Below, piece after piece: positions 42,848 through 55,347 of a stretch of 64,000 bases of DNA. The DNA lies in contig JAJUPC010000225.1 of NCBI GenBank assembly GCA_023614405.1, positions 372,001 to 436,000 of the forward strand, given 5' to 3'. The notes below the pieces were generated by a model. That model made no database searches. It was not told the DNA's origin and saw only the letters and a program-made list of their open reading frames with translations. The stretch's first letter is position 1, and every line of letters starts with the position of its first letter. This DNA comes from Avena insularis. Its lineage: Eukaryota > Streptophyta > Magnoliopsida > Poales > Poaceae. The translations under genes and the position numbers were made by a program.

Positions 42848-43921
42848 TGTTGGGGGTGACCACTTGGGGGTGGCACCGATCTTTCAAAATTAAAATGGGA
42901 ATCGAGGGGAAGCGGTGGAAGGAGGAAGGGCCAGAAATCACGAACACACCTGTGAAAGAACTCGATGAATTTTACCCACACACACACACGAAAACCACGA
43001 TACAAAGCCGATCAGCTCACAGCCAGGTGGCAAGCCAGTCCAACACAATCCCTAGGATGGGTGTTGGGCCCGGGAGACACTCTCCTGACCCGACAGCGAG
43101 GCGTGAGAGGCTTGATGAGATCTTGACTACTTGGGCCACGAGACACGAGATCCCAGGACTTGTAGCCTAACTTGAGGCCATACGAGGCAAAATCCAACGA
43201 GGTTTATGGATAATTTGGTGCTCCTTGTCCAAGGAGCATGAGACAAATAGTTGATAGATCCTCAGGGGTGTCAGCCTACAATTATCCAAATCTAGGGTTT
43301 ACAATAAAGGGTGAGGGGCTATTTATAAGACAACCCACATAAACAGGGAGGTAGTTTAGAGTGCAAGCTTGGTAAAGTCTGAGGCAAAATAAGGGTTACC
43401 ACGGGTCAAGGCGGAGGAAGTTCACTTGGCTCACGAGATTTCGGTGAGGACCCGGCCCGGCCCGAGCGAGTGAGTGCGCCGAGAATTCCGATTAGCCGCC
43501 CGATATTTCCCGATCCGCAACCGGAAAGCCTTCTTGAACAGGTTGTCGGTCGTCGTAAATGGAGATTCCGTTAGTGGTGGGATTGTTGGCCAGGAGGCAG
43601 GTCAGGCCGGAGCTGTCGCTTGGAGGAGGTTCGGCGAGAACAGGTTGGCGGAACTGGCGCCCAGTTGCTCGCTGTGAATCTCCTCGAGGCGCACTTTGGT
43701 CCCTCCCTTGGTGATGCTTCATTGGGTTCATTGCTTTTGAGAATGCACTGAGGTTTGGGAATGAAGTAGCAAGCCATCCAAGGGTGTATTGAAATCACCA
43801 CGAGGAGAGGCGAGTTAACCTTAGCTTGTAGGAGCTTGGCCGAGCACGGACGAGGTCATCGGTCCACTTGGGGACTAGTTGGCGGGGATGTATCTCGCAT
43901 CAAGTAGGATGAGCTGCATCA
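42848..43921 (-). repeat. G2 5' LTR
   Basis: TGTTGGGGGTGACC ... GCTGCATCA on the plus strand, 1074 bp, homologous to the G1 LTR. Around 43440-43680 it has CCGG-rich sequence with AATTCC/AAAT half-sites. Confidence 0.8.
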
Positions 43922-44830
43922 CGAGATCTCCATGACACCACACCACACTCCAAAGGGTAAACACATGCATACCGGCGTGGGATGTAGAGTTCTTCTAACG
44001 TCGAAAGATCCATTTCGAGGTCACTATATCCTTCAAGCACGACGAGGTGCTTACTGAATAGTGAATCCACCATAGCCTAGTTTACCACATACATAGTGCA
44101 TGACCCTTTCAAGTGCATGCCAATGATCCAATACACGGAGTTAGACATGAACCTACTCAATTTGCTCACAGCAAAAGAGAAATCCCGGGTCTTGTAAACG
44201 CTTGCTAAGTACATTCAGAGAGAACCAACAACTTGTGAATATTTTTTAGGCCGATCTATTGGTTCTTCTTATTTCTTTTGTAATGACAAAAGTGAGATCA
44301 TCGGTGTTGGAGAAGTCTTGCCATCAATAAAAGCCAAATTGGTTTCAAGACCTTCTCAACATAATGAGATTGCATTTAAGTAATCCCATTCTCGTTATTA
44401 ATAAGCAGTGTTCAGAATCATCAGCCTCTCCCGGATCTTTCATATCAAAAATCTTTGATAGGAAAGACTTGACTTCATTATCACTTTCATGTTTGTACCA
44501 AAGATCCAGAATGTCATCCACATTACAAAAATAATATAACACTATAAGCCCCCCACCATGGCGATAGTAAACACCTATCAACGTCATTAATGACAAAGCC
44601 AAGCGAAAGTAGAGTTTTGTCAAACTTCTCATCTACCATTAGTAGGTGCTTGTTTTGAACCATATAAAGATTTTAATAACACCTTTGTCTCTTCACCTTT
44701 TACCACAAACCCATCAGCTGATCCATATAGATCTCCTCTTCCAACAATCCAAAAACCTTATTGTGGAAATTTCCTGAATTAAACATGGGACACTTGGCGA
44801 TACTATGGTAGGAAAAGTTTACGGTGAAAA
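43922..44830 (-). pseudogene. Copia reverse transcriptase remnant
   Basis: Minus-strand reading gives pieces of a Ty1/copia RT: a KFDKTLLSLGF block, VYYRHGGG, the catalytic region read as NVDDIL (YVDD in the family), EVKSFLSKIFDMKD and a later block around the tribasic region (near 44050-44150). Stops and shifts are frequent. Neighbouring copia gag-protease text lies on the opposite strand at 45090-45586. Confidence 0.8.
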
Positions 44831-45089
44831 TTTCATTTTGAATCTTTGGCGATGAGCTGTACATCATCGCCGAGAACTTTCATGATTACAGGATGGTTAA
44901 CAACAGATTCTGTAGTTAACAGAACATGAGATATAGTGCTTCTCCAAGGGCTTGTAATCCTCAAGTGTATTTTGCAGAGCAAGTTTGTGGTTGGGTGCAT
45001 TATTGCAAAGTTGACTTCTTCATGGAGGAACTTATACAACTCTCAAACACAAGAGACAAGAGATATCGGTTGAAAACACGATAAGCGTC

Positions 45090-45586
45090 TCTTGATGTTG
45101 AGAGAGAACTCGAGCTAAGGACAACTGGCGAGAAAGGAGGCGAGAATTCGTCTAGCTCCTACATGGCACGAAGAAGACCTTGACAAGAACAAAGGGAACT
45201 ATAAGACCTCGTTCAACAAGCATGAAAAACTACAACCTTCAAGAAGAAGAAGAAGCCGAACAAGGCGAGCTATATTGTTACTCATGTGGAGAGCGGCCAT
45301 TAGCTAGGCTTCGGATCGTCGGAATCACATAAGGAAAGCGGGAAGACTATTGCTTGGCAACGTCGTGACCGCTAAAAACACTGATGGGTATGGTAATTTA
45401 TTTACTGTCCTTTCAGTATTTCAATCACCATGTTGGAGGATTTATATGGGTGCTAATGTTCATGTGTGTGCTGACATGTCTATGTTTACTTCTTGTCGAA
45501 TTAAGCTCAAGAGTTCATACATCCTAATGGGCAATGGATCACATGCTCAAAGTAGCCCGATCTTCTCAGCAAACACTTGTCGATGA
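45090..45586 (+). pseudogene. Copia gag end and protease remnant
   Basis: A Lys-rich end of gag (FKKKKK near 45240) and a decayed knuckle region are followed by a frame (45350-45586) with the copia protease region. The catalytic triplet D-S/T-G is replaced by Y-M-G in GANVHVC context. The next text MSMFTSC and MGNGSHA is typical of the family. It is not functional. Confidence 0.75.
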
Positions 45587-46112
45587 TGATGGATGTAGAT
45601 AACTAGCACTGTAGCTATAAACTCTCCCTCGAACCCAGGTGCCAATACAGCGGATCTCGAACCATGGGATATTCACAACACTGCAGCTCTTACTGCACCT
45701 TGTGCCCGTCAACCAAGAATGGTAGTTTGCAATCTACTAATTCCCAGTGGAACAACATATCACACTCAATTGTAGCAGGTAGAAATCGATCACAAGTAAT
45801 TCCAGAGGTTCTAGATAGAAACAACTCCGAAATATTTTAACATTGGTCTCCTGGAAAGAAAGGTGCCCCATCTATTTAGCGAGAGAGAGGCGGCTAGGCT
45901 AAGTCCAAGACACAAGCGACTCGACTAAGATACATGCCGGCCAGTGGGGCAGCTTTCTAAGCATACCAGGCCTGTTCCTTACCGTGGCGACATATTGGGC
46001 CTAAAAGCGTGTAGTGGCAAGACTCTCTACCGTGGCGAGGATTTCAACCGCTTTTTGTGTCAGCGGCCTTTCTTGGTGGAAAGATTTAGCATCGTTCTCT
46101 GGCAGTAGAGAC
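45587..46112. other. Unassigned sequence between copia and gypsy remnants
   Basis: I see no supported gene or repeat boundary. The text GATCACAAGTAATTCC and the run around 45880-46080 are not recognised. Confidence 0.4.
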
Positions 46113-47794
46113 TACTGCCAGTGTTGATCCCTTCCTTTGTAGCTCCTTGCTTCCTCCCTCTCCTCCCTCGTGCTTGCTTCATTGATCCAACACGCCTTGC
46201 TCCATGTGCTTCACCTCCTTGCTTTCCAAGTGATATGCCTTCTTTTCAATGTACTGATCATACAATAACACAAAAGACTTACGTTATAAAATTCTCATTA
46301 AGTAAAGCAGAAGGCTCATTAAGAAACAAATTCACTGTTGTTCTAGTAGTTTATACGGGCTCTTGTAATTGGTCCAATTCTAATCTCATTGGACTTATCC
46401 TTGTTAATGCTTGTGGAACATCATCGGTAAGCTGCGGTAGGTTTAAGTATAGGGATGTCCTCATCGCCGCCCCCCTTCAAAGGCGTCGACCTCGGCGCTC
46501 CAAGTCTTCTCCATCATATAGTGATAAATCGTAGCGTTGAAACTATTGCTAGCTCCACCAAATTCAACAATAGGTATATCAATCGGTAGGCATTATCATT
46601 AATCTTGGCTAACACCTTGTAAGGACCCGACTGCGTGGCTAACTTGGATTAATGACAATGGAAACATATCCTTGCTTAGTTGTACCCAAACCATATCACC
46701 ATGCTTGAACAACACTTCCTTCCTTGCATGATTTCTTGTGACAATGTTCTTGCCTTTCTTCCCAATAGCCTCTCGAGTCTTCTCATGAATCTTCTTCACA
46801 TATTACGCACATCTTGATGCCTCCATATCAATTCTCTCATGTAATGGTAGAGACAACAAATCTGAGTGGCGTCAATGGCTTGAAACCATCTGACACCATA
46901 AAGTACAAAGTTGAGTGGTTGAATACCTTTGCCCTATTGTAAGCAAAATCGACATGTGGCAAACACTCTTCCCTCCCTCAGTTCTTCTTTATCATAGTCC
47001 TTAATAGCTGTGACAATGTTCTATTCACCACCTGCAGCCGACCATACATGCAGGGGATGACAAGTATTCTTGAATAGTAACCAGATTCGACTTCTCCCAT
47101 AAAGCTCTTCAAAGTGGCTCATAAACTTCACATCACGATCAGAAACAATTGTTCTTGGTACTCATGTAATCTCACAATGTCCACTGAAAAACAGGTTAGC
47201 AACATCACGGCGCATAAATAAGCTTTGTGTGAGAACAATAAAATGAGCCATCTTAGAGAATCTATCTAGTACCACAAATATAGAATCATGCCCTCTCTGA
47301 GTTTTAGGTAGACCTAGCACAAAATCCATACTAATGTCTTCCCATGGTGAAGTTGGTGCGAGAGAGAGGGTATACAAACCATGAGGCTTCAATTTGGATT
47401 TCGACTTGTGGCATGTAATGTATCGGGTCACAAATCTGTACACATCACGCCTCATATTGGGCCAATAAAAATGATCCGCTAGCATGAGCAATGTCTTCTC
47501 ACGCCCAAAATGACCCATCAAACCACAAGCATGTGATTCATGCACTAAGAACAAAAGCATAATGGTGATTACGGAATACCATAGTTTGTGGGCTCAAAAC
47601 AAATATTCATCATGTATATGATACTTATCCCATGCGTTTCTAAGAGCACACAAAGCGATATGGTTCAGAAAAATCATTGTCAATTATAAAGTGCACAAAT
47701 ACTTTCTAATCCAGATTTTAACATCAAGATTGGTTAATAGCATGTTTTTCCTAGATAAAGCATCAACTACATTCTCTTTTCCCTTCTTATATTT
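46113..47794 (-). pseudogene. Gypsy element H: RNase H end, integrase, polypurine tract and part of 3' LTR
   Basis: The minus strand reads the end of RNase H (KKGKENVVDALSR, near 47760-47794). The integrase zinc finger follows with H..H, but only one of the two cysteines is kept (RYITCHK). The catalytic block [12 protein letters not shown] (about 47310-47345) and the second-Asp block VSDRD (about 47130-47145) come next, then a C-terminal block GDMVWVQLSKD (about 46680-46710). A polypurine tract is at 46466-46482, then LTR-like sequence starting GATGAGGACATCCC; its outer end near 46113 is a guess. Several stops. The 5' part is cut off by element D at 47795. Confidence 0.75.
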
Positions 47795-49024
47795 TGTAAC
47801 ATCCCAAAAATATTCATCAAGGTTGTCAATTCCAATCACCCAAAAATAGGGTTAACAAAAACTTTTGTTAATTTAAATCCATATGATTGCATGTGTGTAT
47901 GTGATGAATGTATGAATGCATGAATGGACTTGTTTGATTGTTGTGAATTGCAAGGAATGGTTTAAAGATGAGAACAACATCATCTAAATAATTTCCAAGC
48001 ACAATCAAATCAATAGAAATTCAAAACAAACAAAACAAGCAAATGGTCATTTTGCCAATCTTGCTCACTAGAGCACTTTGAGTGTTCTAGTCAAGATTTC
48101 AAACAGAAACAAATCCATTCTTTTCACTCCTTGCCAGACCAAGTGAACGTGAACCCAAGCCCACTTTGCAAACCCACAGAAACAGTTGGCAACCCTATTC
48201 AAATGACATTTGAAATTTGTATCTAGTTCATATGGGAAGATCACCATTTCTCAAAACCCAACCAAACCAGTTCACCTTGACAAATCCAAGCAACCAGTGA
48301 CTACCTAGTATGTGACCATTGCATCCACCAAGTTTCAACCCAAAATTCCAATTTGAATTTCTTGCGGCCATTTCATCAAACACTTGGAGACAAAAAATCA
48401 AATTGGTCAAACTTTACTGTTTTGAGCAGTGATCTGTGCAACCATTGTTCACCATTGATCACACTTGTCTCCCCAATGCCAACCAATGCCTTGAACACAC
48501 CTAGCCCCTACCCATACACCATGTCGTGCCAGCTTAGAAACACCCTTGCTAGCCGACCATGGCTAGCTATCCAGATCAGCAAGCCTAACCACCGTGTGTA
48601 GCAACAAGCACGCCACGCACTATACCCCTGTCCATCCCTTGAGCCACACCCGTGCCTTGGACCATAGAGCATCGCCCATTTCTGCGACCATGTGTAGAAA
48701 GCGAGCGAGCGCCGCGCTCATTCTTCACATACTGCCCGCCTTTGCCGCCCGCGTACATGATCACCACCGTCCCAGGAACCTCCCAGACAACCCCGTTCGT
48801 CATTGTGCGACCCGTAGCCACTGTGCGCCATCAAAACTACCATCGGTGCCGCCCAGAGCGTCGACGCATTTCGACCGAACCGCACCGCCCCTTGCCGCTC
48901 CATCAAGACGTTGAGCTTCGCCAGGAGACCACGCACCGTCCTCTACCTTCGGCCATGCCCGTATCTCCTTTGTAAAGCCGACCCAGCCCGGAGCTTAGCC
49001 GCGCCGCCGGTTCCCTCGCTGCAC

Positions 49025-49033
49025 TATAAATAG
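49025..49033 (+). promoter_or_regulatory. TATA box in the element D LTR
   Basis: TATAAATAG followed by AGGCC, in the GC-rich island, on the element strand. It is a plausible promoter for element D. Confidence 0.7.
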
Positions 49034-50910
49034 AGGCCTTCCCCGCTCGATTTGTTCACACCATTCCACTCCCCACCTCTCACTGATCGTGCCCACTTCT
49101 TCCCAAAGCAAAGCGGCGCCGCGTCTGGAATTCGCCGGAGCACGCCTTCTTTGGAGGAAAGGCGCCTCTGATGGAGCCACCCGGAGGAGCCGCCGGTGCA
49201 GGAGAATCGCCCGTTGTCGACCGTCGTTCGCCCCATCACCAACAATCGCTTGATCGGTGGTATACGGACCCTGGCCACACTAGGGTGTAAGTGCAAATGT
49301 GTTACATTAGGATGTTGACGATGACCCTCGATGGTTGATCTTACATCTAATCCTCGATTGTAATATAGCCCGTTGCACCTACCCCAGTCCCATTGGCGTG
49401 TAGGGGACAACCATAACCAGCCCACAGCGCTCTCTCTGCGCGATGGGCTGGCCGATCAACTTTCGTATTGATGGTGACCGGTTCGTTTGAAATTAGGTTT
49501 ATCTATTTAAATTCAAACTTGGTTACAGTATATTCAAAATCATTTCGGAGATACGCTGAATCAAATTGCATGAAACTAATTTTGTTAGAAAGGTATGGAA
49601 TTCTTAATCAAGCCGTTGGATTCAAATAATTTGGAATTATAGATAACCTATAGTAAAATAACAAAGGCAGAGACTTTTACGCATTCAAATTTTTCAAAAT
49701 TCAACCATAAATGCTTTTGAGTTCATTCCAACTCTCAATAATGGACAAATAATAAAAAGAATGCCCCATAGGCATTTCTAGTCACTAATTAATTAAAATA
49801 AAAGGTTAAACCTTATTAAATTGTGACACCACTTTAAATCACATTCCCAAGTACTAAAATATGTGGTGATGACATGTGTCAACATGATCCATGTTTTGGT
49901 TGGAGAATATTAAATCTTAAGTAGTTTTCAATGAGTGAAATTACTTTTCTAAAAGAAAATAAATGGAAACTAGTGCCTTAATCTTTGTGATGATTATGAT
50001 GATGCGAGATCATTTAGTGAAAACCACAGTGTGATAAATACAAGTAGTTAAGTATTGTTTGGTGATTGTACGTATTTATTTATAGATGCTAGTACCGACC
50101 AAGGATACAAAGAGGAAGGACATTACTACGAGGAATAAGCAGGGAGAACTTGACCACTGCTCTACACAAGGCAATCTACCCTTGCATGTTACCTATTCAA
50201 GCTTACTTGCAATTTTCCAATCTAACACTACAAATGGATTATACAAACTAGATGCCTTAGGCATATGTGATTATACCCCTTTAACTACACAAATCAATTT
50301 TACTTTCAAGCATGATTTATTTTTATTTCTTTATCAAAGCTCTTTATTACTTTTACTTAGTGACTAGTAAGTTTTGGAAAGGTATTAGAGGTAGCATAAG
50401 AGCATAAAACTTATTCTAACATAGATGAATCTTGATGTCATCTGAGGCATGAGGCGAACTTAGATAAGTCACACACTGATTACCACCTTATTAGTGTTTA
50501 CCCCCAACTTTAGTGCCTAGTGCTAAGCATAAAACTTGATCACTTTAGATGGGAATACTTGGTGCAAATGATTATGAAAACCTTAGAATGATGAGTCATT
50601 CTAATGAAATGTTTTGACATGTGTTCTTGAACACGGATGATTTTGATGATGAAAATGTTGAGGCATGAGCCTTAGCCCTTTATAAAAGATGGTTTTGGAT
50701 GCGATACCATTCCAATTTTACCGTTGTACAACCTGATACCGAAATTTGGTAGGGATTGGTGGAAGTTTATATACCTTAGTATGGGTTCCCTTGCGGTGAG
50801 AGTTTGGTGAGGCTACCTCGTGAAGATTGACCACAATGTGGTTCCCAAGATGGCGGATGGTCATGGTTGGGAGAGCAAACTCATAGGAGAGATGCCTATA
50901 CTAGGGTGTG

Positions 50911-51898
50911 TGATGAGGACATCCTATACTTACACCTGCCCCAATTACTCTTGAAGATGTTCCCTTAACTGCTAAGAGGATCCCGGTCAATGAGATTAAA
51001 TTGGACCCATTAGGCAGGCTCATGCAAAGCTACTTGAACAACGGTGAATTCACTCTAAATGAATCGATGTTTATGATAATGAGAACTTTATCTTTGCCTA
51101 AATCTATGCACTTGTGTATGATCGGGTTAGATTGAGGAAACAAGCTTGACACGAGGAGGAGAAGGGTTACAAGAGGGCCCAACATGATGATCGCCAAGGA
51201 TGTGCGAGGAGGGCGGGAGGAAGGCACAAGAAGAGCATCGAAGGAAGGTTGATTCGAATGAAGCCACGAAGGTGAAGCAGACGATGGATTCTTCATCTGA
51301 ACTCCAAATCAAGCAAATAAGTACTTGTTGGAAAGATAATTACGAGAGCTTTCAATGAGTACTTACCGTCTCTAGAGGCGAATAATCCGTACTGCTTCAG
51401 AAATTTTGCTAAGGACTTTAGGCGCGTTGTTCGGTATGAAGCGGATAATCCGAGTGGATAATCCGCCTCTTGAAAGCCGGAAAGTCCGACTAAAAGTTAC
51501 CATCAGATCACAGGCGGATCTATTGTATCAGACATTTTGTTTCATGATTTTGGCCGCCCAAGCCGTCCTTATAAGTCATGGGGCGTCCCCATAGTTAAGG
51601 TGAGACCACAGTAAAACTATTTTGAGTTGTTTCTTATCAGAACCTCTGGAATTACCACATGATCGATTATACTCTGCAATTGTGTGATCTGTTGTTCCAT
51701 TGGGGATTAGTAGATTGCAAACTACGTTCGTTAAGTGAAATGACGGCTGCGTGCATAGGCGTGGTGTGTGAATATCCCACAGGGGTTGAGCTGTTGCATT
51801 GGCATCAGGGTTCGGCGGGAGTTCATAGCTACGGGCTAGTTATCATCAACCACCATCATCATCGACAAGTGCTTCTGAGAAGATGGGGCACCCATTGA
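50911..51898 (+). repeat. Solo LTR related to element F, inside the D LTR
   Basis: TGATGAGGAC ... CCCATTGA, 988 bp, with homology to the F LTR. Shared text includes AAGAACTTTATACT-like and CCTAAATC near 51080-51105, TCTGTTGTTCCATTGGGG near 51690, and GTTGCATTGGC near 51795. The flanks are GTGTG (50906-50910) and GTGTA (51899-51903), a duplication with one mismatch. Confidence 0.75.
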
Positions 51899-52636
51899 GT
51901 GTAATTGAAGGTTAGGATTGATTATCCGCATCACTGATATGGTGACTTGAGGATTGTTTTGGCGGATGTATCGAATATTGTGGTAGTGTACCACCTGCAT
52001 GATGTATCAAACTATTGAATAGCGGCGTCGTGGTTATGGGCGATTGGAGTGGCCATCTTGTTCCGTCGTCAGATGTTTTTCAAAATGACTTGTGAAATGA
52101 ATCATGACTTTGAATTGACCATAACGAGGTTGTGATATGAAAACTCAAGTTCCCACTTAGAGTTATAAAACCTTAAACTGGTTTCTTTGCTTCTAAACTC
52201 AGTTAGAGATAAACTGGCTTTCAAAACAACCTAGATCTTAGTATTCCTATTCAAACCACTTACTTGTTAGTGATAGTTTGTAGTACTTAAATACTCATGG
52301 CTTTGTCTGGCTATTCCGTGGCAGGACTATGAAGAGGACTATCGGGAGGATGGACCACAAGAAGGTTATAACAAGTAGGATCATCTCCCATCGTCGGCAT
52401 TCCTATGACCATGAAGATGGAGCCTACATAATACTATCGTTATTATAATATTCCATTGCTTTGATTGTACTAAAATTTGGATCATGAGATCCTTTATTTG
52501 TTGTAAGACCTTATGTATGGTTTGTAATGGATGATGAATTATGGTACCAATCTGTTATGTCTCATAAAAATGGTAATCACGGGATTACGATGTGTAGCAT
52601 ATGGGCATGGGATTAAAAATCAAGGTGTTGACAAGT

Positions 52637-52647
52637 TGGTACGAGCC
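52637..52647 (+). other. Primer binding site of element D (degenerate)
   Basis: TGGTACGAGCC, which differs from the usual TGGTATCAGAGCC by small losses. It follows the LTR end GTGTTGACA, with the GACCATAGGA text that often follows the primer site in such elements. Confidence 0.65.
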
Positions 52648-52720
52648 ATCCTGACCATAGGAGACACTAGTTTATAATGGGCGCTTGAATCAAAACTTAG
52701 TTTCAAAACAAAAGAAGTGA

Positions 52721-52725
52721 GTATT
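52721..52725. repeat. Target site duplication GTATT (right copy 56835-56839)
   Basis: Exact pentamers directly outside element E on both sides. Confidence 0.95.
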
Positions 52726-53719
52726 TGATATGGGATCCCTTGTGGGATTGACCCTAGGGTGGCCCGATCTTCCGCAGTTTGAGGCGGGGAGTGAGGGGAA
52801 CCCGATGAACACGATGAGCATAACATAAGCGTAAGGTAAAGATACAAGCATGCATAAACACAACCCGATTGATTTGCTCCCATTGGTTGAACAACCAATC
52901 AATAGAATCCTCGTGAGAACCCGTTAGGTAGAATCACAAAGGAGAGATCGACAGCGGATGGTAGAATCCAAATCAAGGAGAGTAGCAACCAAGTAGAATC
53001 CCAAAGGGAGACCTAGCACTACTAGAATCCTTGAAGAGGTGACCAAACACTTGAGGAGGTCTTGACGACTTGAGACAAACACGAACTCAAGGCCTTATAC
53101 AACTCATAGATTAACTATAGAGGGGTTCCCATCTAGGTTAGGCACAAGCCTTCATTCATCATCAACTCCAACTAGATCGAGCCACAAGGGGATATTTATA
53201 GTACTAGGGGCGAAGGGGTAGGTCAGGAGGAATATTACGGGCATCAAACCCTTTAGCATGCGTTGGCGGTTTGACAATAAGTCGGCGCCGCCCTTAGCGT
53301 CAGAAATTTCGGCGGTGACGGTTTTCTCGGTCGTCTTCGGAAAGACTTCTGAGAGTGGTTTCAGCGGGAGGCTGGTTACCGCGGTTTGTCTGCGGAAGTT
53401 CGGTGGAGCTCGATTCGCCGGGATGGTGGCCGAAAGTTCCGGCGTGGATTCTGGTGGCGCCGGGCCTGGCGCCGGAAGTCCTCTTCCTCCTCTCTTCCAT
53501 GCCTCTTGCTTGGGGGTCTTGGTTCCTCGAGTCTTCTTGTCGTCTCCCGTTGGCGTCATGGTCATGGGCCTGGTCATAGCATTGGCACTTGTCTCAGGTA
53601 GGATCCCATTCACATAATAACCAAAAGATGGTGAGATATGGAATGAATTCACCTTTGTGGGCATGGTTGATGTACCATGGTGTGGACCAATGGTGAATGC
53701 CATGTATTGGGCTGCATCA
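52726..53719 (-). repeat. Element E 3' LTR
   Basis: 994 bp, plus-strand ends TGATATGGGATCCC and GGGCTGCATCA. A TATA-like box is at 53192-53200 (TATAAATAT on the minus strand). A CCGG/GGCGCC-rich module with GGAAGT/GAAATTTC half-sites lies at about 53280-53485. Confidence 0.9.
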
Positions 53720-53737
53720 TCTCCCCCCGCTTCAAAA
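53720..53737 (-). other. Polypurine tract of element E
   Basis: On the minus strand it reads TTTTGAAGCGGGGGGAGA directly before the LTR start TGATGCAGCCC. Confidence 0.88.
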
Positions 53738-54229
53738 CGAGTCGTCCTCGACAAAGTTCCATCATCATATAGGGAGAGAGGTGTGCACATGGTCTTGAGC
53801 TTCTATGTTGTTGGATCTCCGGTGTCGTAGCCTTGTTCAAATTGGCTGAAGATCTTGAAGTTGAGCTTGTCATCAAGGTGTGGTTGGAGAATGTATGTCG
53901 TGTTCCTTGTAGGTGGTGGGTGAGGTTGTGTATCCTGCAAAACCGACAACAAGGAGAAAGAGTTGTATGACGGATTGTTAGTATTGGTCACACTCAAATC
54001 ACTCTTCTCACGTGTGGTGGCATGCGGCGTGGAACTCATGATTTTTCCACTCATTTGAGGCTTGTAGCACTCACTCACGTGTTGGTGGATCACACTCTCA
54101 CCACTCAACTCACAAGGGTCCTTAGCTTGTTTTATCTTGGGCAACAACGTCATGTTGGAAGTGATAATTTGGCTTGGCGTCATATGTTGTATGCAAGCGT
54201 CTTGTCATTCCACTTAAAGGAGTATTGGT

Positions 54230-54560
54230 TGGAGGTACCACCATCATGTAGTCGCCCTTATGCCATTATTGCCATGGTCTTCCAAGGAGCATGTGACACA
54301 GGTCCTTGCCGACGACATCACACTCGACGGTGTCTTGATATGGACCAATCTTGAAGGAGACGTTGACCTTGTGTTTGATTTGAATGGTGCCATCGTCATC
54401 AAGCCACTTTACATGATAGGGACGAGGGTGCTCCATGTATGGTAACTTGAGTTTCTCACAAAGATCGATGCTCGCAAGGTTGTGACAATTTCCTCCATCA
54501 ATGATAACTTTTATAGACTTGCCATCAATTCTGGCTCGGGTTTAGAAGATGTTAAGGCGT
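54230..54560 (-). pseudogene. Element E protease remnant
   Basis: Minus-strand reading gives the aspartic protease site DGGNCHNLAS (about 54480-54510) and, further on, a block ending LLGRPWQ (near 54270). These are the same landmarks as in the family-B protease. Nothing recognisable from RT follows: the next 500 bp to the polypurine tract hold only a short frame (53803-54183) without motifs. Confidence 0.78.
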
Positions 54561-54588
54561 TGGTCCTCTCTAGGGATGGGTTAGTGCG

Positions 54589-55347
54589 TCAAGACTTGGG
54601 CGATGACAAGTGAGGGCTTGGATCATGTTCACATAGAAGCGTGTCCTCATCTTGCATCGCGGCATCCTTTGTGATAGCGGCTTGAGTCAAAGCTTCAAAT
54701 TCATCTTCGCTCAGGGAGTATGTTGCGCCGTTCTCATCCGTTAGCATGACTCTTGTGTTGATGCACTCGTAAGATTTGTGGCCCTTTCCTCCACACTTGT
54801 AGCAAACTACTTTATTATCCGTTGTTGTGTTGGAGGAGGATGCCATAGGTGTCTTGGATTGCTTGGAGGAGCTTGGTGCTTGGTTTGTTGGCTTGGAGGG
54901 GGTATTCGAGTTGATTGAAGCGAAGTACGCCCTTTGCTTATCATAAGCATGTTCCTTTTGCAAGTGGCGTTCGGCCTTGGTTGCTTGGTGAAGAAGGTTG
55001 ACGAGAGTCTTGTATGGATGGAAGTCGACTATTTTGCATATTGGGTGGTTCAAACCGTTGAGGAACTGTGCTATTGTTTTCTCTTCGAGCTCCTTCACAT
55101 CGGCTCTCATCATAGTCATCTCCATCTCCTTATAGAACTCTTCAATTGTCTTTGTGCCTTGCTTCAAGTTTTGTAGCTTGTCGAAGAGGTCTTGGCGATA
55201 ATGCTCGGGGACAAATCTTGCAAACATCACATTCTTCATCTCGGTCCAAGTGGTGACCGGTGGTTCTTCGTGCTTCTCACGATTGCTTTGGTAGTCTTCC
55301 CACCAAACATTGGCGTAATCCTCAAACTCAAGAGATGCCATTGCCAC
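54589..55347 (-). CDS. Element E gag (capsid and zinc knuckle)
   Basis: This frame of 252 residues carries a clear retrotransposon gag core. An NVWWEDYQ block (residues 12-19), an FVPEHYRQDL block (residues 44-53), the ARFLNGLN-equivalent block AQFLNGLN (about residues 93-100) and a canonical CX2CX4HX4C knuckle, CYKCGGKGHKSYEC (about residues 182-195), are in the expected order. The N-terminal part of gag lies upstream in another segment (55426-55851), separated by a TAA near 55425, so the full gag would be broken. Gag forms the particle and binds element RNA. The acidic C-terminal part precedes the protease. Confidence 0.82.
   Translation of the reverse strand: MAMASLEFEDYANVWWEDYQSNREKHEEPPVTTWTEMKNVMFARFVPEHYRQDLFDKLQNLKQGTKTIEEFYKEMEMTMMRADVKELEEKTIAQFLNGLNHPICKIVDFHPYKTLVNLLHQATKAERHLQKEHAYDKQRAYFASINSNTPSKPTNQAPSSSKQSKTPMASSSNTTTDNKVVCYKCGGKGHKSYECINTRVMLTDENGATYSLSEDEFEALTQAAITKDAAMQDEDTLLCEHDPSPHLSSPKS

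Larger units (their letters stand above)
38032..43921 (-). mobile_element. Gypsy element G2, rearranged, 3' end missing
   Basis: On the minus strand there is a 5' LTR (42848-43921), primer site, leader, gag, then RT-end, RNase H and integrase fragments up to 38032, where the family-B LTR begins. The protease and RT core are deleted: the gag knuckle near 39680 runs directly into the end of RT. Many stops and indels indicate old age. It is the same family as G1 but in opposite orientation. Confidence 0.8.
47795..52633 (+). repeat. Element D 5' LTR, with an F-like solo LTR inside
   Basis: Starts TGTAACATCCC and ends GTGTTGACA just before the primer-site-like text. Without the inserted solo LTR it is about 3.85 kb, close to the element C LTR. 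It has the same zoning as C: AT-rich, GC-rich island (about 48530-49270), AT-rich. ORFs in the island (48594-48975 and others) overlap in several frames on both strands and are not supported as genes. Confidence 0.8.

Noticed and set aside
46121..46534. 137-codon plus-strand frame
   Set aside because: It overlaps the polypurine tract and LTR end of gypsy H, which is read on the other strand; no motif.
48594..48975. Overlapping frames in the D LTR island, on both strands
   Set aside because: Several frames are open at once because of low stop density in GC-rich sequence; no motif.
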